From positions 1-10,167 of the forward strand of contig JAIPFU010000050.1 in assembly GCA_021736505.1 (NCBI GenBank): DNA of 10,167 nt, given 5' to 3'. A program made the position numbers and the translations under genes. Below, piece after piece: positions 1 through 5,856 of this stretch. Source of the stretch: Spirochaetia bacterium (GTDB lineage Bacteria; Spirochaetota; Spirochaetia; PWKH01). The notes beneath the pieces were generated by a model. That model worked only from the letters and a program-made list of their open reading frames with translations, was not told where the DNA came from and did not search any database. Numbering within the stretch: the first letter of the stretch is position 1; each line of letters begins with the position of its first letter.

Positions 1-2
1 AG

Positions 3-1025
3 GAACTATCGTCCCTTCTGCCGGACCAGGCGGACGGGAACTGGCTCAGCAGCATCATTGAAGGGTCTTCTCCCTCCCCTGATGAGAAAGTGCTCAACGG
101 CTTCCTTGATCCTGCCAGGAATCTGATAAAACGGGGCGGTAAACGCTGGCGGCCGCTGATGATGGTCTGGATTGCCGAAATGCTCGGAGGAAAGGAGCGC
201 GCGGACATTGCGTACAGCCTTACCCCGGTGGTTGAGTATCCGCACAATGGAAGCCTGATTGTGGATGACATTGAGGATGGATCGGACCTGAGGAGGGGCA
301 AGCCGGCGGTGCATACCATATACGGAACGGACTTTTCGATCAACGCCGGAAACCTCATGTATTATCTGCCGACGAGCTGTATCGACGGTGCCGAACTTTC
401 ACTGGAAGAGAAACTGCAGGTCTATCAAATTTACAGTAAATACCTGCGGAGGGTCCATTTCGGTCAGGGTTTCGACATCTCCTGGCACAATGACAGCTCA
501 TATATCCCTGACGTGGAGTCTTATGAGCAGATGTGCCGGTTGAAAACTGGATGTCTCGCTGGAATGGCCGCAGAAATCGGAGCTGTAGCCGCCGGCGCTA
601 GCAGAGATATGATTCTGGCATCGGGAAGAATCGCCGAAACCATGGGCTTGGCTTTCCAGATTCGGGATGATGTGCAGAACCTGACCACGGGGAATCCCGG
701 AAAAATGCGGGGAGATGACATCGTTGAGGGCAAAAAGAGTCTGCCGCTGATTTTGTTTGCGCAGAAATTTCCGGAAAAGCGGAATGAGCTGATAGAAATC
801 ATGCGCAGCGTGCAGCAGGCGGCGGAGAATCATGCTGATGCCTCAGCGCTGCAGGATCAGATAGAAAAAGCCGTGCTTATGATGGAAAAAGCCGGTGTTA
901 TTGCCGAGGCAAAGGGCAGAGCTGAACGTCTATTCGATGATGTTATCAACGAGATGGAGATGCTTTATCCCGCTTCTGGGGCAAAGGATGAGATGCTCGC
1001 CATGTTCCAGGGTTTCCGGGGCTAA
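3..1025 (+). CDS. Polyprenyl (geranylgeranyl-type) diphosphate synthase, 5'-partial
   Basis: Isoprenoid chain-elongating enzyme that condenses isopentenyl diphosphate with an allylic diphosphate in the cytosol. The frame is open from base 3 without a stop, so the true start lies left of the window; the GTG at 90 is internal and not a likely start, because family-like sequence (RGGKRWRPLMM) follows within about 15 codons. The first Asp-rich motif DDIED is at 264-278, inside HNGSLIVDDIEDGSDLRRG. The second is QIRDDVQNL around 660-683, where the usual last Asp is Asn. GDDIVEGKKSLPL follows, as in the family. The two residues at positions -4 and -5 before the first motif are Ser and Gly, both small, which in this family permits products longer than C15. 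The HNxSL..DDIED.S..RRG and QIRDD..NL patterns resemble eukaryotic geranylgeranyl diphosphate synthases. Product length is inferred. The rhomboid gene follows after about 50 bp. Confidence 0.9.
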   Translation, partial: ELSSLLPDQADGNWLSSIIEGSSPSPDEKVLNGFLDPARNLIKRGGKRWRPLMMVWIAEMLGGKERADIAYSLTPVVEYPHNGSLIVDDIEDGSDLRRGKPAVHTIYGTDFSINAGNLMYYLPTSCIDGAELSLEEKLQVYQIYSKYLRRVHFGQGFDISWHNDSSYIPDVESYEQMCRLKTGCLAGMAAEIGAVAAGASRDMILASGRIAETMGLAFQIRDDVQNLTTGNPGKMRGDDIVEGKKSLPLILFAQKFPEKRNELIEIMRSVQQAAENHADASALQDQIEKAVLMMEKAGVIAEAKGRAERLFDDVINEMEMLYPASGAKDEMLAMFQGFRG

Positions 1026-1074
1026 GTTCCAATTTTTCGTTGACGAAGGCATCAAGATAGACTATTTTTTGTAT

Positions 1075-1725
1075 ATGAAAAGAAACCTGCTGCAGAAACC
1101 GATACATTACTCATATAATAACGCCGCATTCATTCTGATTATCATCAATGTGGTGGTATTCTTTTTTACCTATATGAATCAGCGCCTCCTTTTATATATT
1201 GCCATGATTCCCAATCTTGTTGTCCAGGAGGGCTTCTTTTGGCAGGTTTTTACCTATATGTTCGCCCATGCCAATTTTTCCCACATCTTTTTTAATATGC
1301 TGGGGCTCTTTTTCTTCGGCGTGCAGATTGAACGGCGGATGGGAACGGGGGAGTTTCTCCTTTTCTACGGTGTCACCGGCACCCTGGCCGGGGTATTCTC
1401 CCTTTTTGTCTACCTGCTGACGGGGAATACGGGGGTTATCCTGCTTGGAGCTTCAGGAGCGGTGTTTGCAGTTCTTCTGGCCTTTGCAACCTACTTTCCC
1501 TACGCCCGCATCTATATTTTCGGCATAATTCCCATGCGGGCGCCGGTGCTGGTGGTGGTCTATACGGGGATCGAACTCTTCAGTCAGGTGACTAGTTCCT
1601 ATTCCGGGGTAGCCCATTTGACACATCTTGCCGGTTTCGGCTTTGCCTATCTCTACTTTCTGCTGCGACTGAACATTAACCCTGTGGATATCTGGCGCCG
1701 ATCAGGTCGCGGTCCTTGGGGCTGA
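1075..1725 (+). CDS. Rhomboid-family intramembrane serine protease
   Basis: Membrane-embedded protease of 216 residues that would cut substrate transmembrane helices within the inner membrane. About six hydrophobic segments are visible, at roughly 17-34, 60-85, 94-118, 122-142, 148-168 and 178-198. The family signatures are in order: HANFSHIFFN (65-74) in the second helix, the nucleophile motif GASG with Ser127, and AHLTHLAG with the catalytic His most likely His184. There is no cytoplasmic accessory domain, so this is the minimal bacterial form. The frame extends upstream into the end of the synthase gene, but the ATG at 1075 is preferred because family-like sequence (KPIHYSYNNAAFILIIINV) starts right after it. 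There is no Shine-Dalgarno sequence before it; a TTG two codons earlier is a weaker alternative. It lies 49 bp behind the synthase gene and may be cotranscribed. The substrate cannot be told from sequence. Confidence 0.9.
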   Translation: MKRNLLQKPIHYSYNNAAFILIIINVVVFFFTYMNQRLLLYIAMIPNLVVQEGFFWQVFTYMFAHANFSHIFFNMLGLFFFGVQIERRMGTGEFLLFYGVTGTLAGVFSLFVYLLTGNTGVILLGASGAVFAVLLAFATYFPYARIYIFGIIPMRAPVLVVVYTGIELFSQVTSSYSGVAHLTHLAGFGFAYLYFLLRLNINPVDIWRRSGRGPWG

Positions 1726-1776
1726 TTTTTGATGCGATTCTGATTTGATTTTCATTCGAATTATAAGCATCTTTTT

Positions 1777-1798
1777 CTCAAGAATATCTATTCTTAAG
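1777..1798. other. Inverted repeat between convergent genes
   Basis: CTCAAGAATA and TATTCTTAAG form a 10-bp stem around TC with one G-T type pair. It lies between the converging rhomboid and ferritin-VIT1 genes. No T-run follows it on either strand (a CTTTTT run precedes it on the plus strand), so it is not a classical intrinsic terminator. It could still form a hairpin in either 3' UTR. The rest of this 122-bp gap (1726-1847) shows only the 17-bp palindromic element at 1809. Confidence 0.4.
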
Positions 1799-1808
1799 CT
1801 GATGGCAT

Positions 1809-1825
1809 ATCACTAAGCTTTGTGC
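1809..1825. repeat. 17-bp palindromic element, copy 1 (downstream of ferritin-VIT1 gene)
   Basis: The sequence ATCACTAAGCTTTGTGC matches the copy at 2842-2858 in 16 of 17 positions. The core CACTAAG/CTTTGTG is a 14-bp inverted repeat with one mismatch. It lies 22 bp beyond the stop codon of the minus-strand transporter gene. It could be a regulator site or a remnant of an insertion event; the sequence alone does not decide. Confidence 0.5.
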
Positions 1826-1847
1826 AACTCCCTCTCGTACTATGGTT

Positions 1848-2729
1848 CTACACATCCACACCGAAAAATATTTTTACCAGAACTCCGATACCAAAGGAGA
1901 GTCCGGCGACTCCAAGACTGATGCCGGCCATTTCAAGGAAGCGGTGGGCAAAATTATAGCTCTTTGCGATGGAGATGTAGTAATTAAAAAGAAAGATGAT
2001 CACCACCGATATTCCTAAGGTCACAAGAAGACATATCAGATAATTATCCAGCAGCAGGAAGGGAGCAACCAGGAGGAGCACCGTAATAATATAAGCGATT
2101 CCTGTATACACCGAAGATCGAAGGGCATTTTTCCCGCCGTCGGCTTTTGTGGACAAATACTCAGAGGCTGCCATGGAGAGGGAGGCTGCGATGCCTGTAA
2201 TAAGACCGGAAAGAGCGATGAGCCGGGTGTTCTGGAAGGCGAAAGAGAGGCCAGCCAGGGTTCCCGTCAATTCCACCAAAGCATCGTTGAGGCCTAAAAC
2301 GATGGAACCCATATAGTCTAGGCGCTCTTCATTGAGCATCTCAATCATCTCATGTTCATGCTTTTCCTCATCTTGCATGATCGATTTAACTTCCGGAATA
2401 TGGGCTTCAAGCTGGGCGTAGTCAATTTCCTGGGCTTCAACTTCGCTCCGTTCAAGCAGTTTCAGGCCGAAAGTGAGCCCGAAGATACGGGAGATGAAAA
2501 AGAACCACAGCACTACCCGTTTTCTCGGTTTTATCTCCCTGCCTGTGTATTTCTTTAAAAGCTCATAATGTTCCTGCTCATCCTTGGCAATTTTTTTGAG
2601 AATGCTGCTGTTTTTCTCATTTTTCAAGCCTTCAGCCAAGCGTGAATAGATGGTGTAAGCTTCAATTTCGTGGAGCTGGTCCGTAAGCAGCTGTTTTCTA
2701 ATATGTTCGGGATATGCTGACATGTTCAT
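1848..2729 (-). CDS. Ferritin-like (rubrerythrin) domain fused to VIT1/CCC1 iron transporter
   Basis: A 293-residue protein of the type called erythrin-VIT or membrane-bound ferritin (MbfA-like); relatives export or sequester iron (and sometimes manganese) across the inner membrane. Residues 1-135 form the ferritin-like part, with two carboxylate/histidine sets expected to bind a di-iron centre: Glu21 or Glu23 with E51xxH54 (DEQEHY), and a Glu at 93-98 with E121xxH124 (DEEKHEHE). Residues 140-293 are the VIT1 part: GLNDALVELTGTLAGL (146-161) and SMAASEYLSTKAD match the family's signature helices, with further membrane segments to the end. The start at 2729 is supported by GAGG at 2739-2742 (minus strand), 9 nt upstream; Met3 is a poorer alternative. 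The gene is monocistronic, divergent from the aminopeptidase operon and convergent with rhomboid. Its upstream region holds a 13-bp repeat array and a perfect 14-bp palindrome, candidates for regulation. Iron export is inferred from family; direction and metal are not proven. Confidence 0.88.
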   Translation of the reverse strand: MNMSAYPEHIRKQLLTDQLHEIEAYTIYSRLAEGLKNEKNSSILKKIAKDEQEHYELLKKYTGREIKPRKRVVLWFFFISRIFGLTFGLKLLERSEVEAQEIDYAQLEAHIPEVKSIMQDEEKHEHEMIEMLNEERLDYMGSIVLGLNDALVELTGTLAGLSFAFQNTRLIALSGLITGIAASLSMAASEYLSTKADGGKNALRSSVYTGIAYIITVLLLVAPFLLLDNYLICLLVTLGISVVIIFLFNYYISIAKSYNFAHRFLEMAGISLGVAGLSFGIGVLVKIFFGVDV

Positions 2730-2788
2730 AGTTTATTTCCTCACTTTCTCTTTGCACGTGATTTCAGAATGTGCCATATATGTGCCCG

Positions 2789-2827
2789 CTGTACCTTATC
2801 TCTGTACAATATCTTTGTACGTGAAAT
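2789..2827. repeat. 13-bp periodic array with TGTAC core in divergent promoter region
   Basis: Three units start at 2789, 2802 and 2815: CTGTACCTTATCT, CTGTACAATATCT and TTGTACGTGAAAT. TGTAC recurs exactly every 13 bp, at 2790, 2803 and 2816. Just upstream are two TGTGCC words at 2770 and 2781, 11 bp apart. Another near-repeat, CTTTGCACGTGAT (from 2750), resembles CTTTGTACGTGAA (from 2813). The array sits 60-100 bp upstream of the ferritin-VIT1 start, so it could be an operator array or simply a slippage product. I see no convincing -35/-10 pair for either divergent gene in the 280-bp gap. Confidence 0.5.
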
Positions 2828-2841
2828 TACCCGGAATATAC

Positions 2842-2858
2842 ATCACAAAGCTTTGTGC
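2842..2858. repeat. 17-bp palindromic element, copy 2 (upstream of ferritin-VIT1 gene)
   Basis: The sequence ATCACAAAGCTTTGTGC contains the perfect 14-bp palindrome CACAAAGCTTTGTG (2844-2857). It lies 113 bp upstream of the ferritin-VIT1 start codon and repeats the element at 1809-1825 in the same orientation with one mismatch. A dimeric regulator site in the divergent promoter region is the simplest reading. Confidence 0.5.
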
Positions 2859-2909
2859 CGGGGAGATATCGAATGATAGCGTAAACTATCGGGAAATTCC
2901 ATATTTAGG

Positions 2910-2938
2910 CCCCTGAAATAGAGGGGAAAATAGAGGGA
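2910..2938. repeat. 12-bp tandem duplication with small hairpin upstream of aminopeptidase gene
   Basis: GAAATAGAGGGG (2915-2926) is followed directly by AAAATAGAGGGA (2927-2938), 10 of 12 identical. The first copy also closes a 5-bp hairpin, CCCCT (2910-2914) with AGGGG (2922-2926). A TTGACA follows at 2941, but no -10 hexamer lies at the usual distance from it. The array is about 70 bp upstream of the aminopeptidase start. Function unknown. Confidence 0.4.
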
Positions 2939-3009
2939 AATTGACAAAAATTCTGTTCTCTCAGCCGCTGCGGGTACACGATGACTCAATAAAGTAGTAT
3001 CTTTAAGCT

Positions 3010-4848
3010 ATGATAATAAAAGAACGTATACAAGCCCTCAGAAACGAAATGAAGGCGATGGACATCGATGCATATATCATTACAGGAAGTGATCCTCATC
3101 AGGGAGAGTACGCTGCTTCCCGGTGGAGAACACGGGAGTGGATCTCAGGTTTCACCGGATCTGCAGGAAAGGTGGTAGTAACCCGGGATAAAGCAGGTCT
3201 CTGGACTGATTCGCGTTACTATCTGCAGGCGGAGCAGGAGCTCGAAGGAAGCGGCATCCAGCTCTTCAAAGAGGGGCTTCCCGGAGTCCCGGATCTAAGC
3301 TCCTGGCTGGGGGATCAGCTCTTCAATGGCGCTGTTCTGGGATGTGATGCGGATACGGTCTCCCTGACGGAACGTGATTTTCTCCGCCAGAAACTCATAA
3401 GCGCGGGGATTACATGTCGGGAGCTTCATGATCTGCTGGACAGAATATGGGAGAATCGCCCTGAAGTTCCCCGGGAAGCTGTCATTGAGATTTCTCCCGA
3501 GTATGTCGGAAAAAGCCGCCGGGAAAAAATTGCGGATCTTCGGAAGCATATGCAGGACTCTGGAGCAGACTGGTTTTTGCTGAATTCGCTGGATGATATC
3601 GCCTGGCTTCTGAACCTGCGCGGCGGAGATATCCCCTACAATCCTCTCTTCTACGCCTTTCTGCTGGCGGGAAAGGAGGAGATGCATCTTTTTATCCATG
3701 AAAACAAAATCAACGGAGAACTGCTGGACTCAATTCAAAAGGACTGCAGTCTGCATCCCTACACTGCCGTAACTGATCTGCTCTCTCAAATTGAAGGCGG
3801 CTCGAGTGTACTGCTGGATCCTGATAAAGTCTGCGTCAGCCTGTATCGCAGTATCCCCGACAGCTGCAGCATTAAACGGGAGAGAAACTGCACCGCCGAG
3901 ATGAAAGCCCGAAAGAATCCTACTGAGCTGGAGCATATGGAGCGTGTCCATGTGCAGGATGGTACCGCACTGGTCCGCTTCCTCTATTGGCTGGATAATC
4001 GAATGGCAGAGGATTCAGACAATGAAAAAACTTCTCGTCAGCCGGAAACGGAAATTTCCCTGGCGGAAAAACTCCTCTCCTTCAGGAAAGAGGAAGAGGG
4101 ATTCAGGGGAGAGAGCTTTTCTCCTATTTTCGCTTTTTCCGACCACGGGCCTATTTGCCATTACAGCGCCTCGGAGGCATCAGCCTATCCCATTCAGGGG
4201 CAGGGGCTGATGATCATGGATACCGGGGGACAGTATCTGGGCGGAACCACAGATGTAACGCGGACGCTGCTCTTCGGGGAAGCTTCTCGGGAGCAAAGGC
4301 ATGATTATACTTTGGTGCTGAAAGGACATATCGCCCTGGCTGATGCCGTATTTCCGGAAGATACCCGGGGATATCATGTTGATGCCTTCGCACGGGCCGC
4401 TCTTTGGCGGGAAGGCAAAAATTACAGTCACGGAACCGGACATGGAGTCGGCTTTATGCTGAATGTCCACGAAGGGCCGCAGAATATCAGCCGGAAGGCC
4501 GTGGATGTGCCGCTTCAAGAGGGGATGGTGGTGTCAAACGAGCCGGGACTCTATCTGACCGGCCGCTATGGTATCAGAATAGAAAATCTTATCTATGTGG
4601 TTCCAGCGGAGGATTTGAAATCCGAGGAGTTTGGACAATTCTACCAATTTGAAAATCTTACCCTCTGTCCTCTGGAGCAGGAACTGATAGACCTCTCCAT
4701 GCTCTCGGATGAAGAGATAGCATGGGTAGATGCATATCACGAGAAGGTATACGAATCAATTGCTCCGCGTCTGGAGCTGGAGGAACGGAAATGGCTAAGA
4801 AAAAAAACGCAGCCCCTGAGGCATCAGAAAAAACTGAACAGAAAGTAA
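3010..4848 (+). CDS. Xaa-Pro aminopeptidase (aminopeptidase P, M24B family), long two-lobed form
   Basis: Cytosolic metallopeptidase of 612 residues that removes an N-terminal residue preceding proline. The layout matches the long aminopeptidase P class: a first creatinase N-terminal-like domain (about 1-135), a second one (about 170-320), the pita-bread M24 catalytic domain (about 330-545) and a C-terminal M24 tail. All five metal ligands are visible: Asp404 (MDTGG), Asp415 (TTDVTR), His478 (SHGTGHGVG), Glu511 (SNEPGLY) and Glu525 (GIRIEN). His474 and His487 fit the substrate-binding histidines. No signal peptide is seen. The ATG at 3010 is used because RIQALRNEMKAMDIDAYII matches a family N-terminus right after it; no Shine-Dalgarno sequence precedes it, but TAGTAT lies 9 nt upstream. 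It is the first gene of an operon: the CDF gene starts 58 nt before this gene's stop. A charged insertion around 335-365 lies ahead of the M24 core. Confidence 0.95.
   Translation: MIIKERIQALRNEMKAMDIDAYIITGSDPHQGEYAASRWRTREWISGFTGSAGKVVVTRDKAGLWTDSRYYLQAEQELEGSGIQLFKEGLPGVPDLSSWLGDQLFNGAVLGCDADTVSLTERDFLRQKLISAGITCRELHDLLDRIWENRPEVPREAVIEISPEYVGKSRREKIADLRKHMQDSGADWFLLNSLDDIAWLLNLRGGDIPYNPLFYAFLLAGKEEMHLFIHENKINGELLDSIQKDCSLHPYTAVTDLLSQIEGGSSVLLDPDKVCVSLYRSIPDSCSIKRERNCTAEMKARKNPTELEHMERVHVQDGTALVRFLYWLDNRMAEDSDNEKTSRQPETEISLAEKLLSFRKEEEGFRGESFSPIFAFSDHGPICHYSASEASAYPIQGQGLMIMDTGGQYLGGTTDVTRTLLFGEASREQRHDYTLVLKGHIALADAVFPEDTRGYHVDAFARAALWREGKNYSHGTGHGVGFMLNVHEGPQNISRKAVDVPLQEGMVVSNEPGLYLTGRYGIRIENLIYVVPAEDLKSEEFGQFYQFENLTLCPLEQELIDLSMLSDEEIAWVDAYHEKVYESIAPRLELEERKWLRKKTQPLRHQKKLNRK
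4779..4783 (+). promoter_or_regulatory. Shine-Dalgarno site of the CDF gene inside the aminopeptidase gene
   Basis: GGAGG is followed by a 7-nt spacer and the ATG at 4791. This fixes the CDF start at 4791 rather than the in-frame ATG at 4722, which lacks such a site and would add 23 residues with no family resemblance. The site lies inside the aminopeptidase reading frame, so the two genes are probably translationally coupled. Confidence 0.8.
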
Positions 4849-5840
4849 AAACTGGGCAGACAGGAGATGCCAGGCAAGCAGGAGATGCTGGACAGACAGG
4901 AGATGCTGACAAAGCGCGGATAGGAGCTATTAAGAAAACCTCCGTAATCGGTATCCTGGGGAATGCAGTACTGGCTGCAATGAAAATAATTGTTGGTCTG
5001 GTAAGTAATTCATTTGCCCTGGTGAGTGATGGAATAGACTCATCCACGGATGTGCTGACTTCCGGGATAACCTATTTTACTGCGGGGATCTCTTCCCAGC
5101 CGCCGGATGAGAAGCACCCCTACGGGCATGGACGAGCGGAAACCATAGCGGCAAAACTCGTGGCCTTTGTTATCTTTTTTGCGGGGTCTCAGCTGATTAT
5201 CTCCGCTTTGAAGCAGCTTGCTGCGGGGGAGCTGAAAGAGCTGCCCGGCCTGGTTGCCCTGTATGCCGCGGGAGTTTCTATCGTAGGCAAGATAATTCTT
5301 TGGATATACAAATATCATGTGGGGAAAAAATATCGCAGCAGCATGATTCTGGCGGATGCGGTGAATATGCGGAATGATGTGCTGATCTCCCTGAGTGTGC
5401 TGGCAGGTATATTTTTTACCCGTTACTTAGAGCTCCCCATCCTTGATACAATTGTGGCCATTGGAATCGGCATCTGGATTCTTGCAGGCGCCTTGCGGAT
5501 TTTTCTGGAAACCAGCAATGAATTGATGGACGGCATAACAGATCGGAAGATGTATAAAAAGGTTTTTTCCGCGGCTAAACAGGTGGAGGGAGCCGGGAAT
5601 CCGCATAAAACGCGGATCCGTAAGTTGAACAATCTCTATATAATTGATATGGATATTGAAGTTGATGGTAAGCTTTCCGTCCTCCAGGGGCATGAAATTG
5701 CCAAAAACGTGGAGTCGGCGGTAAGAGAGAACGTACCGGACGTCTATGATGTGCAGGTCCATATTGAGCCCAAGGGCAATATAGAGGATGAAGAATCCTA
5801 CGGCCTGTCGGAAGATAGTTTAAAGAATAGTCAAAAGTGA
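4791..5840 (+). CDS. Cation diffusion facilitator (CDF) metal efflux protein, possibly manganese-type
   Basis: Inner-membrane divalent-metal/proton antiporter of 349 residues. The first ~46 residues are a charged tail with a 3 x 6-residue repeat (22-39). Transmembrane helices follow from about residue 48, with NSFALVSDGIDSSTD marking helix 2 and DEKHPYGHGRAE the family loop after it. The C-terminal ~90 residues form the cytoplasmic metal-sensing domain, ending with a VDGKLSVLQGHEIAKNVE stretch and DVQVHIEP. The central metal site is unusual: helix 2 has D83xxxD87 and helix 5 has N192xxxD196 (ADAVNMRND), where zinc transporters carry His at one or both first positions. Asp/Asn-only sites are typical of manganese-type CDFs, so Mn(II) export is plausible, but substrate is inferred. 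The gene overlaps the aminopeptidase gene by 58 nt and ends 16 nt before gpmI, whose Shine-Dalgarno sequence overlaps this stop codon. Confidence 0.92.
   Translation: MAKKKNAAPEASEKTEQKVKTGQTGDARQAGDAGQTGDADKARIGAIKKTSVIGILGNAVLAAMKIIVGLVSNSFALVSDGIDSSTDVLTSGITYFTAGISSQPPDEKHPYGHGRAETIAAKLVAFVIFFAGSQLIISALKQLAAGELKELPGLVALYAAGVSIVGKIILWIYKYHVGKKYRSSMILADAVNMRNDVLISLSVLAGIFFTRYLELPILDTIVAIGIGIWILAGALRIFLETSNELMDGITDRKMYKKVFSAAKQVEGAGNPHKTRIRKLNNLYIIDMDIEVDGKLSVLQGHEIAKNVESAVRENVPDVYDVQVHIEPKGNIEDEESYGLSEDSLKNSQK
4854..4907 (+). repeat. 18-bp tandem repeat (3 copies) coding the CDF N-terminal tail
   Basis: Three in-frame 18-bp units start at 4854, 4872 and 4890 and encode GQTGDA, RQAGDA and GQTGDA. 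Units 1 and 3 differ by only a few bases. The array begins 5 bp after the aminopeptidase stop codon (4846-4848), that is, where the DNA stops being dual-coding. It lies in the cytoplasmic tail before the first membrane helix, so copy-number change would be tolerated. Confidence 0.8.
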
Positions 5841-5856
5841 GGAGTGAGAAATTTTT

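Noticed and set aside
90..1025. Polyprenyl synthase starting at the GTG at 90
   Set aside because: The frame is open to the left edge and family-like sequence begins too soon after this GTG; the start is outside the window.
895..1074. Upstream extension of the rhomboid frame to an ATG at 895
   Set aside because: It overlaps the synthase gene in another frame and has no rhomboid-like sequence; the ATG at 1075 fits the family.
2941..2946. TTGACA as -35 box for the aminopeptidase operon
   Set aside because: No -10-like hexamer lies 16-18 nt downstream; the nearest, TAGTAT at 2995, is 48 nt away.
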